A program made the translations under genes and the position numbers. Below are positions 22,103 through 33,530 of a stretch of DNA of 64,000 nucleotides, piece by piece. Source of the DNA: Tricholoma matsutake (taxonomy: Eukaryota > Basidiomycota > Agaricomycetes > Agaricales > Tricholomataceae); contig AP026543.1 of assembly GCA_026075535.2 (NCBI GenBank), positions 806,001-870,000 on the forward strand, given 5' to 3'. Below the pieces are notes generated by a model that was given only the letters and a program-made list of their open reading frames with translations, ran no database searches and had not been told where the DNA came from. The first letter of the stretch is position 1. Every line of letters begins with the position of its first letter.

Positions 22103-22708
22103 TCATAATTGCGGGTAGTCTTCTTTGGTAAGTCCTAACTCTCTGGACTTGCCTTTCTCTCTACGGTGTTCTTTGCATTGTTTTTCATGTGGGTCTGGGG
22201 GTTTCTTAGGTTTGTGGAACCTAGAATGAAGGGTCTTAAAGTCCTGTTCTGAATCAGTCTTCTGAGACTTCAATCGTAGGGATGATTGTTTCCTGATGCA
22301 GTCCAGTGGGCTGGATTGTCGTTCCATGAACTCCAAAGGTTCAGATATCTTGTCCTTGAGAGCGTCTCAGTACTGCTCTCCCTTCGGTGACGTATGATTT
22401 CCTTCGTAGGCTCTCATGGATGCTATCACAGTGTTCCATTCATCCGGCATTCTAGGGTCATGTAGCCAATCATGTTGAGGTTGAGGTGTTGGTCTATCCC
22501 AAAATGAACGAGTGCTTCGACTCGTTGTCGCGTTATTTTGTCCCTCAGGAATCTTTTCCTCTTCGTCCATGGTCATATCTTCTATTTTTACTTTAGAAGA
22601 TGTGGGTTGGCATTCCATAACATCAGGCTTTTCGTGAATTTTTTTTAAGTTTTGGCAGTTTTGTTCCCAGTTTTTCCCCCTGTTGAAGAGTTTTAAACTC
22701 TTTATCAT
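22103..22708 (-). pseudogene. Gypsy 1 linker between protease and reverse transcriptase
   Basis: Two minus-strand frames (22708-22367 and 22336-22103) encode a charged Lys/Glu/Pro-rich linker with no catalytic motif. This is normal for gag-pol polyproteins of this class. A single stop at about 22364-22366 separates the two frames. Confidence 0.55.
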
Positions 22709-22844
22709 TCATGAGGAGTGCATGAACTCCTCCAGGTAGTGTGCATCCGTTTTTCTTGTTGTCATCATCCAGTATTTCTTCCATGGTTGGCTTACTATCA
22801 TGTAGTCAATTCTCACGTTTGTCGACACTACGATACTGACGTAG

Positions 22845-23195
22845 TCATCTGTCACTGTCATCCAATAGTATCTTCACAGCTGGTGTTGGTTTGCCATTGA
22901 CGATGACTTGCTTGTTCTCAAAGTCCAATATCACTTTATTTCTGTGCATAAATGGAGTTCCAATGATCATATCATAGCGATCAAAGTTTACAATATCCAC
23001 ATAAGTCTCATCACTTATGCCGGGGGCTTCCAGTTTGACATCCATGCCATAGGTCACTGTTGCTCGACTTCCTACAGTTCCTAATTGTAATATGTGAGGG
23101 TTTGTCAATGGGAAGACTCGAATGTTGGCGACTTGAGCAAACGCGGGGGTAAGACCTGTCGTCATACTTCCCGAGTCCCAGAGTGTCCATGCCTC
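22845..23195 (-). pseudogene. Gypsy 1 aspartic protease
   Basis: Near 23168-23180 the minus strand encodes LWDSGSMTTGL, with the DSG catalytic signature. Downstream comes YDMIIGTPFMHRNKVILDFE, the flap/ILG-like segment typical of retropepsins. About 100 residues is the expected size. Confidence 0.78.
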
Positions 23196-23294
23196 ACATC
23201 CACCAATGGATACCAGTGTGGCTAGACACTCCTTTTCTTCAGGTCTGTAGTCTGGTTGAGCTCTTGTTGTTTTGTCTGCACATAGGTGTACCTT

Positions 23295-23903
23295 TCAAAA
23301 GCGGGCTTTGTCTGTGTCCTGTGCTGGTCCATCTTTGTGCAACTTAGTGACCAGAATTTGGTCTATTTCTCCAATCGCGAACATGTGTTCGGTGTCCGAC
23401 ACACGATCATACCAGTTGTTATTGTCGTATACCTTGACCTCGACCATTTCTTCCTCATCATTTTGGTAGCCTTGGGATCCAGTGGACTGTTGAGTGCTAT
23501 GTTCTGATATTTGATCATCTTGTCCATTGTCTTTGTCATCGACCATAGCAGTGTGGGCTGCTCGAATGTGCAATTTATTCCGTTTTGGTTTCTTGCAATC
23601 CCTAGCATAATGTCCTGGTTTGTCACAATTGAAGCAAATCACATCTTCCCCAGCGGGGATAGCGGCGAGCCTGTCCTTATCACTAGGCATATGGGGTTTG
23701 TCATGGTGAGCCTTAGTTGTGTGTTGGTTGTCATGAACTTTTGTCTTGAAATTCGGCCTATTGTTGCTTGTACAGTTATTTACAAAGACTCTAGGCTTCG
23801 ATCCATTATTGTAGCCATTCAAGTCTGATCTCTTCATGAAAGTTATGCCAACTTTCTTTGCCTTGTCCTCATGTCGTGTTTGGGTCCTTGGTGTGTCCAT
23901 CAT
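23295..23903 (-). pseudogene. Gypsy 1 gag nucleocapsid part with CCHC knuckle
   Basis: The 202-codon frame is rich in Lys, Asn and Asp. It contains CFNCDKPGHYARDCKK near 23590-23640, a perfect C-x2-C-x4-H-x4-C zinc knuckle that packages RNA. It ends in an acidic stretch before the protease. A stop near 23904 separates it from the preceding gag block. Confidence 0.85.
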
Positions 23904-23924
23904 ATATGTAGCACTTGTTGAATA

Positions 23925-24337
23925 TCAATTGTAGTGCTCCATTGTTTTCATAGCTGCTTCCAATGCCTTGCCTTCAGATACGAAATCTTCAACGGTATTT
24001 GCTTCCAGAGTAAGTCCATTCTCAAGCATCTTCATACACATTTCTTTAGGTAAACCATGTAGGAATGTGTCCATGATGTTGTAAGCATCTGGGTAAATGG
24101 ACATGTTCTGGGCATGATCAATAAGGGTATCATAGTATCCTTGAATGCCAAGTTTATCCAAGTAATGTGTGGTGGCATACGCCTTGCGAGCATCTTGCAT
24201 AGTAGTCAGATGCGTGAAACAATCGTATAGGCCAATGATTACATCCTCAAACATCCAGTGTAGTTGTAATCAGTTCACGTGGATAACATGTCAGGAATAC
24301 CATTTTTTTGCCTTGCCTGATATGAATTTGGGAACGC
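23925..24337 (-). pseudogene. Gypsy 1 gag, middle part
   Basis: The minus-strand block 24254-23925 is the helical capsid-like region (MFEDVIIGLYDCFTHL, then YYDTLIDHAQNMSIYPDAY and HGLPKEMCMKMLENGL), typical of retrotransposon gag proteins. Upstream, 24337-24255 encodes AFPNSYQARQKNGIPDMLST and then a TGA. With the LTR complex at 24338-27414 left out, this joins the block ending ...NAIANINA at 27419. Confidence 0.75.
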
Positions 24338-24995
24338 TGATGATACTCAACCCAGGAAACCCACCTAAACTGCCAATGAGGCAATCAATGATATTTGCAA
24401 TGAGTCAGAGGAAGGTTGTGAGTCGTTCCAAATGTTCATGGCACAACCGATGGGAAGATGACCAGTTGGTACTAGTCATGAAGGTAGTGCTATGAGAGAT
24501 GAAGGTGTTTGGCATGGTCCGATTGAGTATCAATTGATATCGAGGGCGATCGATGAGATCGACAGCGAACGAGTTTATCGTCGATGATTGATGTGTGAAT
24601 TCCGCGGACCTTTTGATAGGTCAAAAGTATACGAAGAGTATGGCAAATGGCTATGAAGTGTTGGAAGGGTTGCTAGAGCTAATGATGAGAGGATCAAGGG
24701 AGGATCGAGGATGAGACGATTGCAGAGGTTTCTTGTCGATCGAGAAAACCCGTAGAGACTTAGATTGTTTTAGAAAGTTGATCGGATGCTTAGAACTGTA
24801 TATGAGATGATATGTGAAGACAATTTCTTGTATTTCCAAGTAGATACTACAGAGTTTTATATGTTTTAAAGAAACTTCCTAAAATGGAATAAGAAACATG
24901 TGTAGAACATGAGGCAAAAGATATGAGTTAAGGCACAAGGCCAAAAAGGAGACTGGAATCCGAACAAGAAAGATATATATCATATGATGAACACC
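24338..24995 (+). repeat. Truncated LTR copy, inverted relative to 26228-27414
   Basis: Aligns with the reverse complement of about 26780-27414, including the landmark words caactagttggtacta-like, acctatcaaaaggtcc and ttaggaagtttctttaaaacatat (read on the opposite strand). It lacks the outer half of the full-length copy. Confidence 0.65.
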
Positions 24996-26227
24996 TGATA
25001 ATCCCACCAATCACCTCTTATTAGAGGTGGAGCTACATATGAGGTCCTCCTCTAATAAGAGGGAATTAAATGTGTATGGCCCTCCTCCGATAAACCTTGA
25101 ATAAATATAGTGTAGACTCCTCCAAGACATCTACGGCATGTGCCGGACATCAGTACCTGCCATCAATGTCATCGGCTACTGTCACCATCAAGGCCATCAA
25201 TCTCTCCCATCACTGTCGGCTTATGTCCGCCCACGTCGGCTAACGTTGTCACTGTCTCTGACAGCGAGCTCACTATTTCCTTCATTCTGGCCCGTTTCCC
25301 TTGGTTTCTTTTGCTTACATTAACTACATGTGTACATAGAATGACTACCTGCCATCCTTTCTACTTTACCTGCCCTGATAAGCCTACTAGAGCACTACCT
25401 TCTTGAAGTGAGAATGAGAGATTGTTGTACTTATGCATGAGGCTCTCCCTTGATATCCAGGCCAATAAAATCATGTCAAGGTCTATGTACATGATAGGGA
25501 TAAGTGCTCTAGCCCATAAGGCAGTGACTACAGTGGGAAAAAAGCGAAAATGTAGGGGAGGAGGAGAGGGTACCCACTGCTGAGCTGGCATGTGGATCAG
25601 GACCAAAGGTGTACAGCCAAAAGGATGTGAGGGTACCATATAGAGTTGTATACCAAGTATAGAGACTAGGGGGCCAGTGGGTGGATGTCAAATTATGTGT
25701 TAGTGTGATATCAGAGATGGTGACTCACCAGCTCTCCTGTTCATCCCACTGCATGAATGAGCATCATAAATGCATCATAGAGACCTTACAAACAATGGGG
25801 AGAGCCTACCATCAAAGCTACATGGGATAAGATAGTCAAAAAAGCGAACTAGGGGTGGGGAGGAGGAATACTTGCTGCATGAGATCCGTGGCACAAAAGC
25901 GTTCGCTTTCTTCGTTTTCCAGGTCTATAGGTGAAGTAAATAAAAGGTATGTATGTATAATGGGATGGGACTGAGGTCCTGGCTCACAGGGGCATGGGTT
26001 TCCCATCAACAGAACAGAACTTTGCTCATAATTGGTCACACACCTTTCCTATTGTCCAAATCTCCTTCTGAGCAGTTAGGGTAGTCACCTACCCTATATT
26101 TATAGCCTACAAGTCAACTATATAGTCAATACTTCGAGCTACAGAATAGGATCTACACATACTCACCTAATCTCCTTGTTACTCAATTCCAGGTCATAGT
26201 ACCCATTACTCCTAGCTGTTGAGGCGC
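24996..26227. other. Non-coding interior of the LTR complex
   Basis: No credible gene is seen. A hairpin is visible at about 25010-25063 (CCTCTTATTAGAGG and later CCTCTAATAAGAGG). A stretch at 25150-25370 loosely resembles the arms of the inverted element at 37027-38126 (shared order of GTTGTC, GAGC-ACT, TTTCCCT and TGTACATAGA words), so an older related repeat may be buried here. Confidence 0.4.
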
Positions 26228-27414
26228 TGATAGGTTGTCTCCTTGGCTCAAAGGCCAATTCACCATTTCAACCACATTCTAATCACATCGGATAACTTGC
26301 ACGAGGTCCCAGAAGCAGTGCGACCACTCCTGACCAAGTCTACCAAGTGTGATATCATATTGACTGCATCAAAACATCACCAGCAATGTCGATCGTACTT
26401 AGAAACCATATCACACAACTTTAGGACTACCTTGAAATGCCCTAAGATCCCTCTGAACAAACATCAAATATCCCCGATCAACCTCGAACAACCACAAACG
26501 TGATCGAACATCGTCAATCATAGTCAAGCATTATTGATCGATATCGAGAGACTGCGAGCGACATCGGGCACTGCATTCATTATCTAAATGGTGGAATACC
26601 ATGCGCCAGAGAGTACTCCAACTCGTGCTCAAACCTGCTGATAGTAGGTCAGCCTCGTTCCAACTCCCTATCACGTACAGAACCCACTGGACGAATTATT
26701 GTGAGACTTAGCGTGGTTTATACACAAAGGACAGTCCCTTTTTAGTTCTATACCCTTTATTACTCTTTCATCATATGATATATATCTTTCTTGTTTGGAT
26801 TCCAGTCTCCTTGTGTCTTAACTCATATCTTTTGCCTCATGTTCTACACATGTTTCTCATTCCATTTTAGGAAGTTTCTTTAAAACATATAAAACTCTGT
26901 AGTATCTACTGGGAAATGGAAGAAATTGTCTTCACCTATCATCTCGTATCAAGTTCTAAGAATCAGATCTATCCTCTAAAAACAATCTAAGCTTCTATGA
27001 GTTTTCTCGATCAATGAGAAACCTCTGTGACCATCATCGCCCTCGATCTTCCTACAATCCTCTGATCGTTAGCACTGGCAACTATTCCAACACTTCCTAG
27101 CCATCAGCTATACCCTTTGTATACTATCGACCTATCAAAAGGTCCTCGGAATTCACACGTTGACCATCAACGATAGAACTTGTTCACCGTCGATCTCATC
27201 GATCATCCTCGATATCGATTGATACCCCATCGGACCACATCAAATACCTTCGTCTCCTATAGCACTACCTTCATGACTAGTACCAACTAGTTATCTTCCC
27301 ATAGGTTCAACTATGACCATTCGGAACGTCTCGCACCCTTCCTCTGACTCATCGCAAATATCATCGGTTGCCTCATCGGCTGTTTAGGTGGTTTTCCCAG
27401 GTTGAGTATCATCA
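26228..27414 (-). repeat. LTR-like unit, 1187 bp, TG...CA, 4-bp TSD gcgc
   Basis: On the minus strand it begins TGATGATACTCAACC and ends ACCTATCA. The flanks are gcgc at 26224-26227 and gcgc at 27415-27418. It is homologous along its length to 29831-31068. It has no ORF. It is best explained as a solo LTR of a retrotransposon whose coding part is not in this window. Confidence 0.7.
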
Positions 27415-27418
27415 GCGC

Positions 27419-28362
27419 ATTGATGTTGGCAATGGCGTTCTCAATGGTGGGGTCCGGGTAAGGAGATTCAGGTTGGGTGTCCCAAGGCACTTGTGTTTCC
27501 TCAGGTTCGTGCTTAGGTTGGTGTTGAGGGGTTCCTAAGCTTTGTCCCATGTAATCCTCTATATTGGTTACCGAGGGTGTCGCTGTCAGTGCATCCATTT
27601 TCTTCGAGGCAATCTGTTTTGCAATGAGTGCCTTGAAGATGTCGAGGTACACCTTTTAGTACACTGGTGACACCAATTCCACCTTTTTCTTAGTGAGGGT
27701 TAGGACCTCTACCGTCCATTTATGGGACACCTGTTTGATCTTGATGCAAAGGTGGGGGTTAGTGAAGGGGCATTTATCCCATAGTAACTCTTTGGTCCAA
27801 TTCAAGGTGTCCATTGGGTCCTCTTCTTTGATGTCGTCATCTGATAGGCTATTCCCATCGGTGTCAAGATGAGTGGTTTCAGCAGGGGGTCATAGGTGCT
27901 CTTGGATACAAGGTAAGTAGGAAGCTGATACTGAACATCGCCTTCCAGTTTGAGCTTCTGGGGTTTTGGGGGTTTGATGCAAAGATGTGAATGCTGGGCC
28001 AGTGGGAAGTGCAGTAGCGGGTCCCTTTGAGGTTCGGATGTGAAGGGGTTTGGTGTGCCAGATACATGTCTGTCGCCCGCTCGTTGACCGGGTCCCTGTG
28101 GCTTGGGTACTTGTATAGCAAATCTGGTCGGTACTGGTATTGACAATGATGATGTGTACACCATCGTTCTTGTTCTGGTTTCGTGTGCCTTTGCTTTTAG
28201 AGAGTCTGCTCTGGGACTCTCTCCTGCTCTCAACTCTCCTACTGCTGTTTGTTTGGGTTGTCGAGGTGTTTTTTGAGGAGTGGAAGGTGGTTGTGTTCCT
28301 TCCACTTGCATTGCTTGTTGTATAGCTGTCACAGTCGTCATTCTTCTTGTTGTCAAAGGCAT
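27419..28362 (-). pseudogene. Gypsy 1 gag, N-terminal part
   Basis: The ATG at 28362 (MPLTTRRMTT) lies about 110 bases inside the 5' LTR. The first 186 codons are Thr/Pro/Gln-rich and basic. A frameshift near 27840 moves the reading into DDIKEEDPMDTLNWTKELLW, and a stop near 27658 precedes VYLDIFKALIAKQIASKKMD. The block ends ...IENAIANINA at the insertion of the LTR complex. No enzyme motif is expected here. Confidence 0.7.
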
Positions 28363-28470
28363 TGTGTCACTATATTTGGTTGTTGTTGAGTGTATCTAAA
28401 ATGAGTAATAACTTCTAAGACTTCTGTTTGGTAAGCTTGTAGCTTCCAATAGCTGGTAAGCTCAAAAAAG

Positions 28471-28653
28471 TGTAATGGTTAGTTACTAGCTTTGAATACT
28501 TATGACTTATGGTGCACCCAACAGAGCAGAGTCCAGTCTATTTGGTAGCTATGTCATGTACATTGTAAGTTAAGAAGTAATTGTCCTCCAAATATAGGTA
28601 AACAGTAAGTAATAATAGTCGGGTATGTAATATGTAATGTGGTATCCATTACA
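28471..28653 (-). repeat. 5' LTR of gypsy element 1
   Basis: 183 bp, reading TGTAATGGATACC...CTAACCATTACA on the minus strand. It matches 10318-10500. The flank ggtgt at 28654-28658 is the outer half of the 5-bp target duplication. Confidence 0.9.
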
Positions 28654-28914
28654 GGTGTCACTGACAAAAATCTGCCCCGGTGCTGGTTCACTATTGTGTC
28701 TCCACCAATCACATACATATGAATCCACCAGATGGCTAGGACTGTCACTGGCAACACCATCATCCAATGAGGCCAAGAGAGATGGATGGAATCCAAGGGG
28801 TAGGTGGTCCAAATTCACATCAGCGAGACTGTCGGCCAAGGACCAAAGAAGGATTGGCACATCCATCATAAGGCTGATGGAGGTGCCGATGCTGATGCAA
28901 GACATGACATACAT
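28654..28914 (-). pseudogene. KDZ-neighbour ORF, 5' part
   Basis: The ATG at 28914 opens a frame with SLADVNLDHLPLGFHPS and HLVDSYVCDWWRHNSEP, reaching QIFVSD at the gypsy insertion. Its continuation is at 10317-8966. It lies about 300 bases downstream of the KDZ transposase end on the same strand. The interval 28915-29215 holds no convincing exon. The family is not recognised; it may be a second ORF of the KDZ transposon. Confidence 0.45.
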
Positions 28915-29215
28915 CTGTCATACTTGTCGGTGATGTATACTTACTTCCTTTAGGAAAGATCTCAACATACAAGCTCGGCATAGAGAGTTTTTTGCATCCA
29001 ACATTGTTTTACAAAGTTTGCCTGGTCTAACTCCAACAAAACTCGATGGAATTGGGACTCCACATACCAAATAATCTCTTGTGTCCGCATTTCGAGTTGC
29101 CCCAATTGCAAAGAAAAAGGGTTGAAGATTGAGAGACTTTTGTTCAACATGGTTGTGGTTGGTGATCAAGATAATTGTGTTTACATCATGTTTACATAAT
29201 ACAGGCCCTTTTCAG

Positions 29216-29830
29216 TCACAGAGGAGTGATATAATCGGCATTTGTTGATCTAAATGCATTGTCAGCCCTCAATGCTAATTCATACCATGAAGTGTGCTGG
29301 TGATTAGCATAGGCTAGTGGACCAGGAAGGGTATTCTTGGACTGTGAGGCTGACTGCCACTGTTGGCTGTGATAGAGGAAATACTGCACAGTCCACTGCA
29401 TTTCATATGTGACCAGTAGAAATTCCTTCCTCCATCAATTTCTCTGAGCCCATGGACAAAGCCAATGTACCCGCCTGACTATAAAAATTGTTAGTACATT
29501 TAATACGGATGGCTACAAAATATATTTACATTCCCAGAATTGGCCAGCATTGGCATTGGCATTGGCCATGAGACCAGTACAAATGTGGGAATTATGCCAA
29601 ATCCAGGACAGACAAACAGAGGTGGAACCAGGTACATTCAGATTCAAAATAGCTGTGCTGGCATTGAGGTCATCCTTGGTTAACTGCTGAAACATACTCA
29701 ATGTGTCATCATCACAATCCAGTGCCAGCAATTGGCTATGGCAATGGTTATACATTTGGGCATGCAAGCTAATTTTGTTAACCAACTCGTGGACAACAGC
29801 TCGTGGCTGGGTGCAAACTCCCTTTCGTGG
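29216..29830 (-). pseudogene. KDZ transposase, C-terminal part
   Basis: Block 29830-29513 begins PRKGVCTQPRAVVHELVNKI and contains KDDLNASTAILNLNVPGST followed by LSWIWHN. This is the conserved C-terminal region of basidiomycete KDZ transposases as I know them. Block 29401-29216 starts MQWTVQYFLYHSQQW and ends LALRADNAFR, also characteristic. The link between the two blocks is interrupted. The upstream join to 31069 is across the solo LTR: ...SFQYSHIIQAAP on one side and PRKG on the other, sharing the codon region at the 4-bp duplication. Confidence 0.75.
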
Positions 29831-31068
29831 TGATAGGTGGTCTGTTTGGCTCAAGGGCCAATTCAGGATTGCAACCACATTCTAATCACATTGCTTAACT
29901 CCCATGAAGTCCCAGAAACAGTGTGACCACTCTCGACCAAGTTTATTGATCCCAATATTACATCGACCACCTCAAAGCATCACTAGCAACACCAACCATC
30001 CTTCAAAACTACATCGCACGACTCTGGGACTACCTAGGAACATTTTACAAACCCTCTGAACAAATGTCAAATGTATCCTATCACTTTGACTATGATCGAC
30101 CAAAATTGAACATCCTTGGTCATCGTCGAGCGATATTGATCAAACTCAAATAACTTTGAACAACATCAGGCACCATGTTTGTTGACTCAATGATCAAGTA
30201 CCATGCACTAGGAAGTATTCTACCTCATGTTCAGACCTGCTGATAGTAGGACAGCCTCATTCCAGGCCCTTATCACATACCAAACCTGCTGTGAGGGGTA
30301 TCACAACATTTAATGCAGTCCCTACAAAGGACAGTCTCCTTTTGGTTTCCTCTTCTTATTACTCCTGCGTCAGATGATACATCACCTTTTTGTTCGAACT
30401 CTAGTCTCATTTTTGGCCTCTTGATCTATATCATATTCTTTTGCCTCATGTTCCTACACATGTGTCCTATACCATTTTAGGAAGTTTCTCTTAAAACATA
30501 TAAAAGCCTGTAGTATCTACCTTGTAACGCTAGAAAAAGAGACGTAATAATCTTTGTAAATTGCCTTGCATAAAGTCTTGGGAGTCCAAACTCGTTTATA
30601 GTTTTGAAAACCTTCTACAAGTTTTCTCAATCGCTGAGAAACCTCTTTGACTAGCATTGCTCTTGATTGACCATCGCCCTACTTAAGTCCCAACATTCAA
30701 AATCAATCCAGCACATCACAGTTATGGACTATCTTCCTTTGATATGATTTTCTGTCAATAAACTCCTTGAAATTCACATATTGACTTTCATCAATATAAG
30801 ACGCTTCTTACCGATCTTCATTGACCTTCATCAATATCATTCTTACCGATCTTCATCGACCTTCATCAATATCAATTGATACCACATCGGACCTCACCAA
30901 GAGCCTTTCTCTCTCATCGGACTAGTCTACGACTGATATTATCCAGTAAACGTACGATTGGTCTGACCACAGACATTCAGAACGTCTCGTGCCCTTCCTC
31001 TGACTTGCATAACATCATTGATTGCCTCATTGGCATATTTGGTGGTTTTTCCAGGTCAAGAACTATCA
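29831..31068 (-). mobile_element. Solo LTR in the KDZ gene, 1238 bp
   Basis: On the minus strand it runs TGATAGTTCTTGACC...CCACCTATCA. Flanks are gtgg (29827-29830) and gcgg (31069-31072), a 4-bp duplication with one transition. It is homologous to the unit at 26228-27414 and lacks coding sequence. Leaving it out rejoins the KDZ transposase frame, which confirms the boundaries. Confidence 0.75.
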
Positions 31069-31869
31069 GCGGCGCTGCTTGAATGATGTGTGAATATTGA
31101 AATGATTTGTCAGCAATGAGCTCCTGCAGCTGGTGCAGCAGTTGGCTTGCCTGGATCTTGCAGAGGTTAATCTCTACATCTGCAAGATTGCCATTAGAGG
31201 GGAGGTATACTTGTTGCTCCTCAACTGGAATAGCATGTGTGTGGGCTGGGAGATCTGACAGGCCCAATGCCACAGCACTGTCATCATCCAGGTCACTGGG
31301 GGTATCAAATTTGCCTTCATTATCATGGGTGATCCATGAGGGAGCAATGTCATGATCAGCAATGTTGGCAGCATTTTGTAACTGTGTTAAGGTTACCATG
31401 TGAGATGTGAGAGCTTCTCTTTCCCATTCAACAGCTTGCATGTCAGAAATGTGAGGTGATTTACCAAGTCAATGGACTTTGTCTCGTAATTCAATCCTAG
31501 TGATGATCAATGATGGGTTGTGATTGGTGGTAGGCAGTACAGCTCACTGCATTTGTTCAAAAAGAATAGCAAAATCAATCCACTCCTCGACTGTGGATTG
31601 AACCAGTGCTGATGCCAAAGTTAAGGCCGATCCCACTCCCGCTGCCATTCCCATCCCCACTGCCAATCCTGTCCCCACTGCCAATGCTGTTTCTGATATG
31701 TGAGTGGCATACATATCCATTACCCTGATATCTGTGAGCCTTAGGGATTCTGCTGCCCTCACTTCATCCTCCCATCGTTCGATTGCCAGTTGGCCGAATG
31801 CTGCCATTAGTTCACCATGGTATTGGCTGAGTTGTGTAGAGTTCTGAAGGGCTTCCCGAGATTTTGGAG
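31069..31869 (-). pseudogene. KDZ transposase, middle part
   Basis: After E2 the frame resumes with REALQNSTQLSQYHGELMAA, then FGQLAIERWEDEVRAAESLR and LTDIRVMDMYA. An Ala/Gly-rich insert and TVEEWIDFAILFEQMQ follow. The second block (31441-31080) includes HAIPVEEQQVYLPSN and LHQLQELIADKSFQYSHIIQ. Stops at about 31542 and 31468 break it. The sequence matches the region after the DDE-like core in KDZ proteins. The Ala/Gly stretch is simple-sequence expansion within the gene. Confidence 0.75.
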
Positions 31870-32190
31870 GTCTTTACACTCCCCCCCATATTCCTATAGG
31901 AATCCGATGATTCCGATGATTCCAATCGGAGTCCGATCGGAATCCAACCATATTCTGATGTCATTTTCACCAGCCAAATTGACATGAAATGGCACATTTA
32001 GTCCTAGTCCAGTCCGATGTAGTCTGATCAGAGTCCGATCGGACTATCAGAATTTCCTAGGACTTTCTGATCATAGAAATCACATAGGACTAGTCCGAAG
32101 TTATGCTAAGACATCAGACAACATAGGATTCCAATAGGAATGAAAGCAGCCTTGCTTAGTAATATAGTATGAAAAATTAAATGCACAGAT

Positions 32191-32262
32191 GAGAATTGAA
32201 CACTTGACTACAGAAGATTATGTAAGCATAAACCAACAACAATACCATTAGGCTAAACAATC
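32191..32262 (-). other. tRNA-like sequence in E2, left arm
   Basis: On the minus strand it has TAGCCTAATGG, a full A-box match, and GTTCAATTC, a full B-box match, about 45 bases apart. The stems do not form a convincing tRNA, so it is a tRNA-derived pol III head. Transcription would run toward the left end of E2. Confidence 0.5.
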
Positions 32263-32819
32263 ATTACAGGTAAGTGATCATACTACACTACATACCATTC
32301 CCATGGGTGTGATGACAAAGCACATAACCATGTCATCACACCTGCTAGCTCATCAACTCTCACCACCACCACCAACGATGACAAGCACGCCACCTCCATC
32401 CCCCCCACCCCAACCACCTCAACCCAGCAACTCCCACCACTCCCACTTCACCCCATCTCTAGATGAGCCCCCAAGACCGGAAACGACTGGTTTCGACGCC
32501 AAACGATGCCCAAATGACACAATCGTCGTTTGGGCCATAGTAAGTTTTTTTTTTCATTCGTTTTTTACTTTTGTAAACTAACTAATTCATTTTTTTTGTT
32601 TCTAGGTTCTAATCTACATGAGTAACAATGGACTGACACAAGCCAAACCCACACCCAACGATGCCCCTGGCAACCCCCCTCCTCCCCATCAAAATGGGAT
32701 GTGAGGGTATCGATCATGGTCAGGAGCACGGGGAGCAACACCAGGAGACCCCAGAAGGGGAATACCCACCCGGTAAGCACCACCTGACCCCTCCCCTCGA
32801 GCCACGTCACTGACGAACT

Positions 32820-33040
32820 GACAATGCACCCACCCCATGCCTACGAGCTGCTGCTCATAGGGTGGATCATGAGTGCATGGACCCCCCACAACACCAATGA
32901 CATCCAGCACCCCCCATCACCGCCGTGAGCGACTGCTTGCGGGGTGTATATGGGGTGTGAGAACACGGGAACAGCGTGGAGGGATGACAACAGCACCAAA
33001 TGACACGCCTATGAGCAGCTGCCCATAGGGTGGTTCGTGG
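32820..33040 (+). repeat. Three copies of the family hairpin motif, E2 left arm
   Basis: Variants of GAGC-nn-CTGCTC followed by GGGTGGA or GGGTGT occur at 32844-32866, about 32925-32948 and about 33011-33033. They lie in G-rich sequence like that of E1, E3 and E4. Apparent ORFs here are repeat shadows. Confidence 0.6.
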
Positions 33041-33353
33041 GTGCAGATGACAAGGGGGATGAATGACAAGGGTGATGAAATGACAAGGGGAAAGGGAAAC
33101 AACAACCAGAAGGGGAGACAATGGACAAACGCCGCCACCAACATATGACGCACCACCACAACTCTCAGTGACTTTAGACCAATATATATGGACTAACTAA
33201 TGGTGGCTTTAAGCTGTGTTTAATGGTCCAGCTAATGTGGGCCCATAGTAAACAATAGACTATAGTAGATAGGTGGGCTCATCTGATGGGTATAAATTCA
33301 TGAAAATAGGATGGGCTCATGGGTGATATGAGTACTGCTGTAGGCCATTTGTC

Positions 33354-33530
33354 ATGAATGGGCCAATGGGTCATATCAACACTGCAGTGAACTGTATGAT
33401 GGATGGGCCCATGGGTCATGTCAATACTGCAGTAGACTATATGATGGATGGGCCCATGAGCCATGTCAATACTGCAGTGGACTGTATGATGGATGGGCCC
33501 ATGGGCCATGTCAATACTAAATGTAGAGTT
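33354..33530 (+). repeat. 45-bp tandem repeat, about 4 copies (E2 left arm)
   Basis: The unit includes GATGGGCCCATGGGTCATGT and CAATACTGCAGTAGACT. Steps of 45 bases are seen at about 33402 and 33447. Because 45 is divisible by three, the array stays open as a 15-residue protein repeat, which is an artefact of the period. An inverted copy lies at 41180-41400. Confidence 0.85.

Larger units (their letters stand above)
24338..27414. mobile_element. LTR-derived complex inserted in gypsy gag
   Basis: The ends are inverted copies of the same sequence (TGATGATACTCAACC at 24338 and its complement ending at 27414). The inverted homology extends about 650 bp (24338-24995 versus 26780-27414). The right half is a complete LTR-like unit (26228-27414). 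Flanking bases are acgc on the left and gcgc on the right. The gag frame is continuous across the insertion once it is dropped. This looks like two inserted LTRs in opposite orientation around 1.2 kb of other sequence rather than one standard retrotransposon. Confidence 0.65.
10318..28653 (-). mobile_element. Chromodomain Ty3/gypsy element 1, degenerate, with nested insertions
   Basis: 183-bp terminal repeats of equal length lie at 28471-28653 (5') and 10318-10500 (3'), both TG...CA on the minus strand. The flanks gctgt (10313-10317) and ggtgt (28654-28658) are a 5-bp duplication with one change. In minus-strand order it encodes gag with a CCHC knuckle, aspartic protease, reverse transcriptase, RNase H, integrase, chromodomain and a third ORF. 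A copia element (10655-16381) and an LTR complex (24338-27414) are nested inside. Without them the element is about 9.5 kb. Numerous stops and frameshifts make it non-autonomous. Confidence 0.9.
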
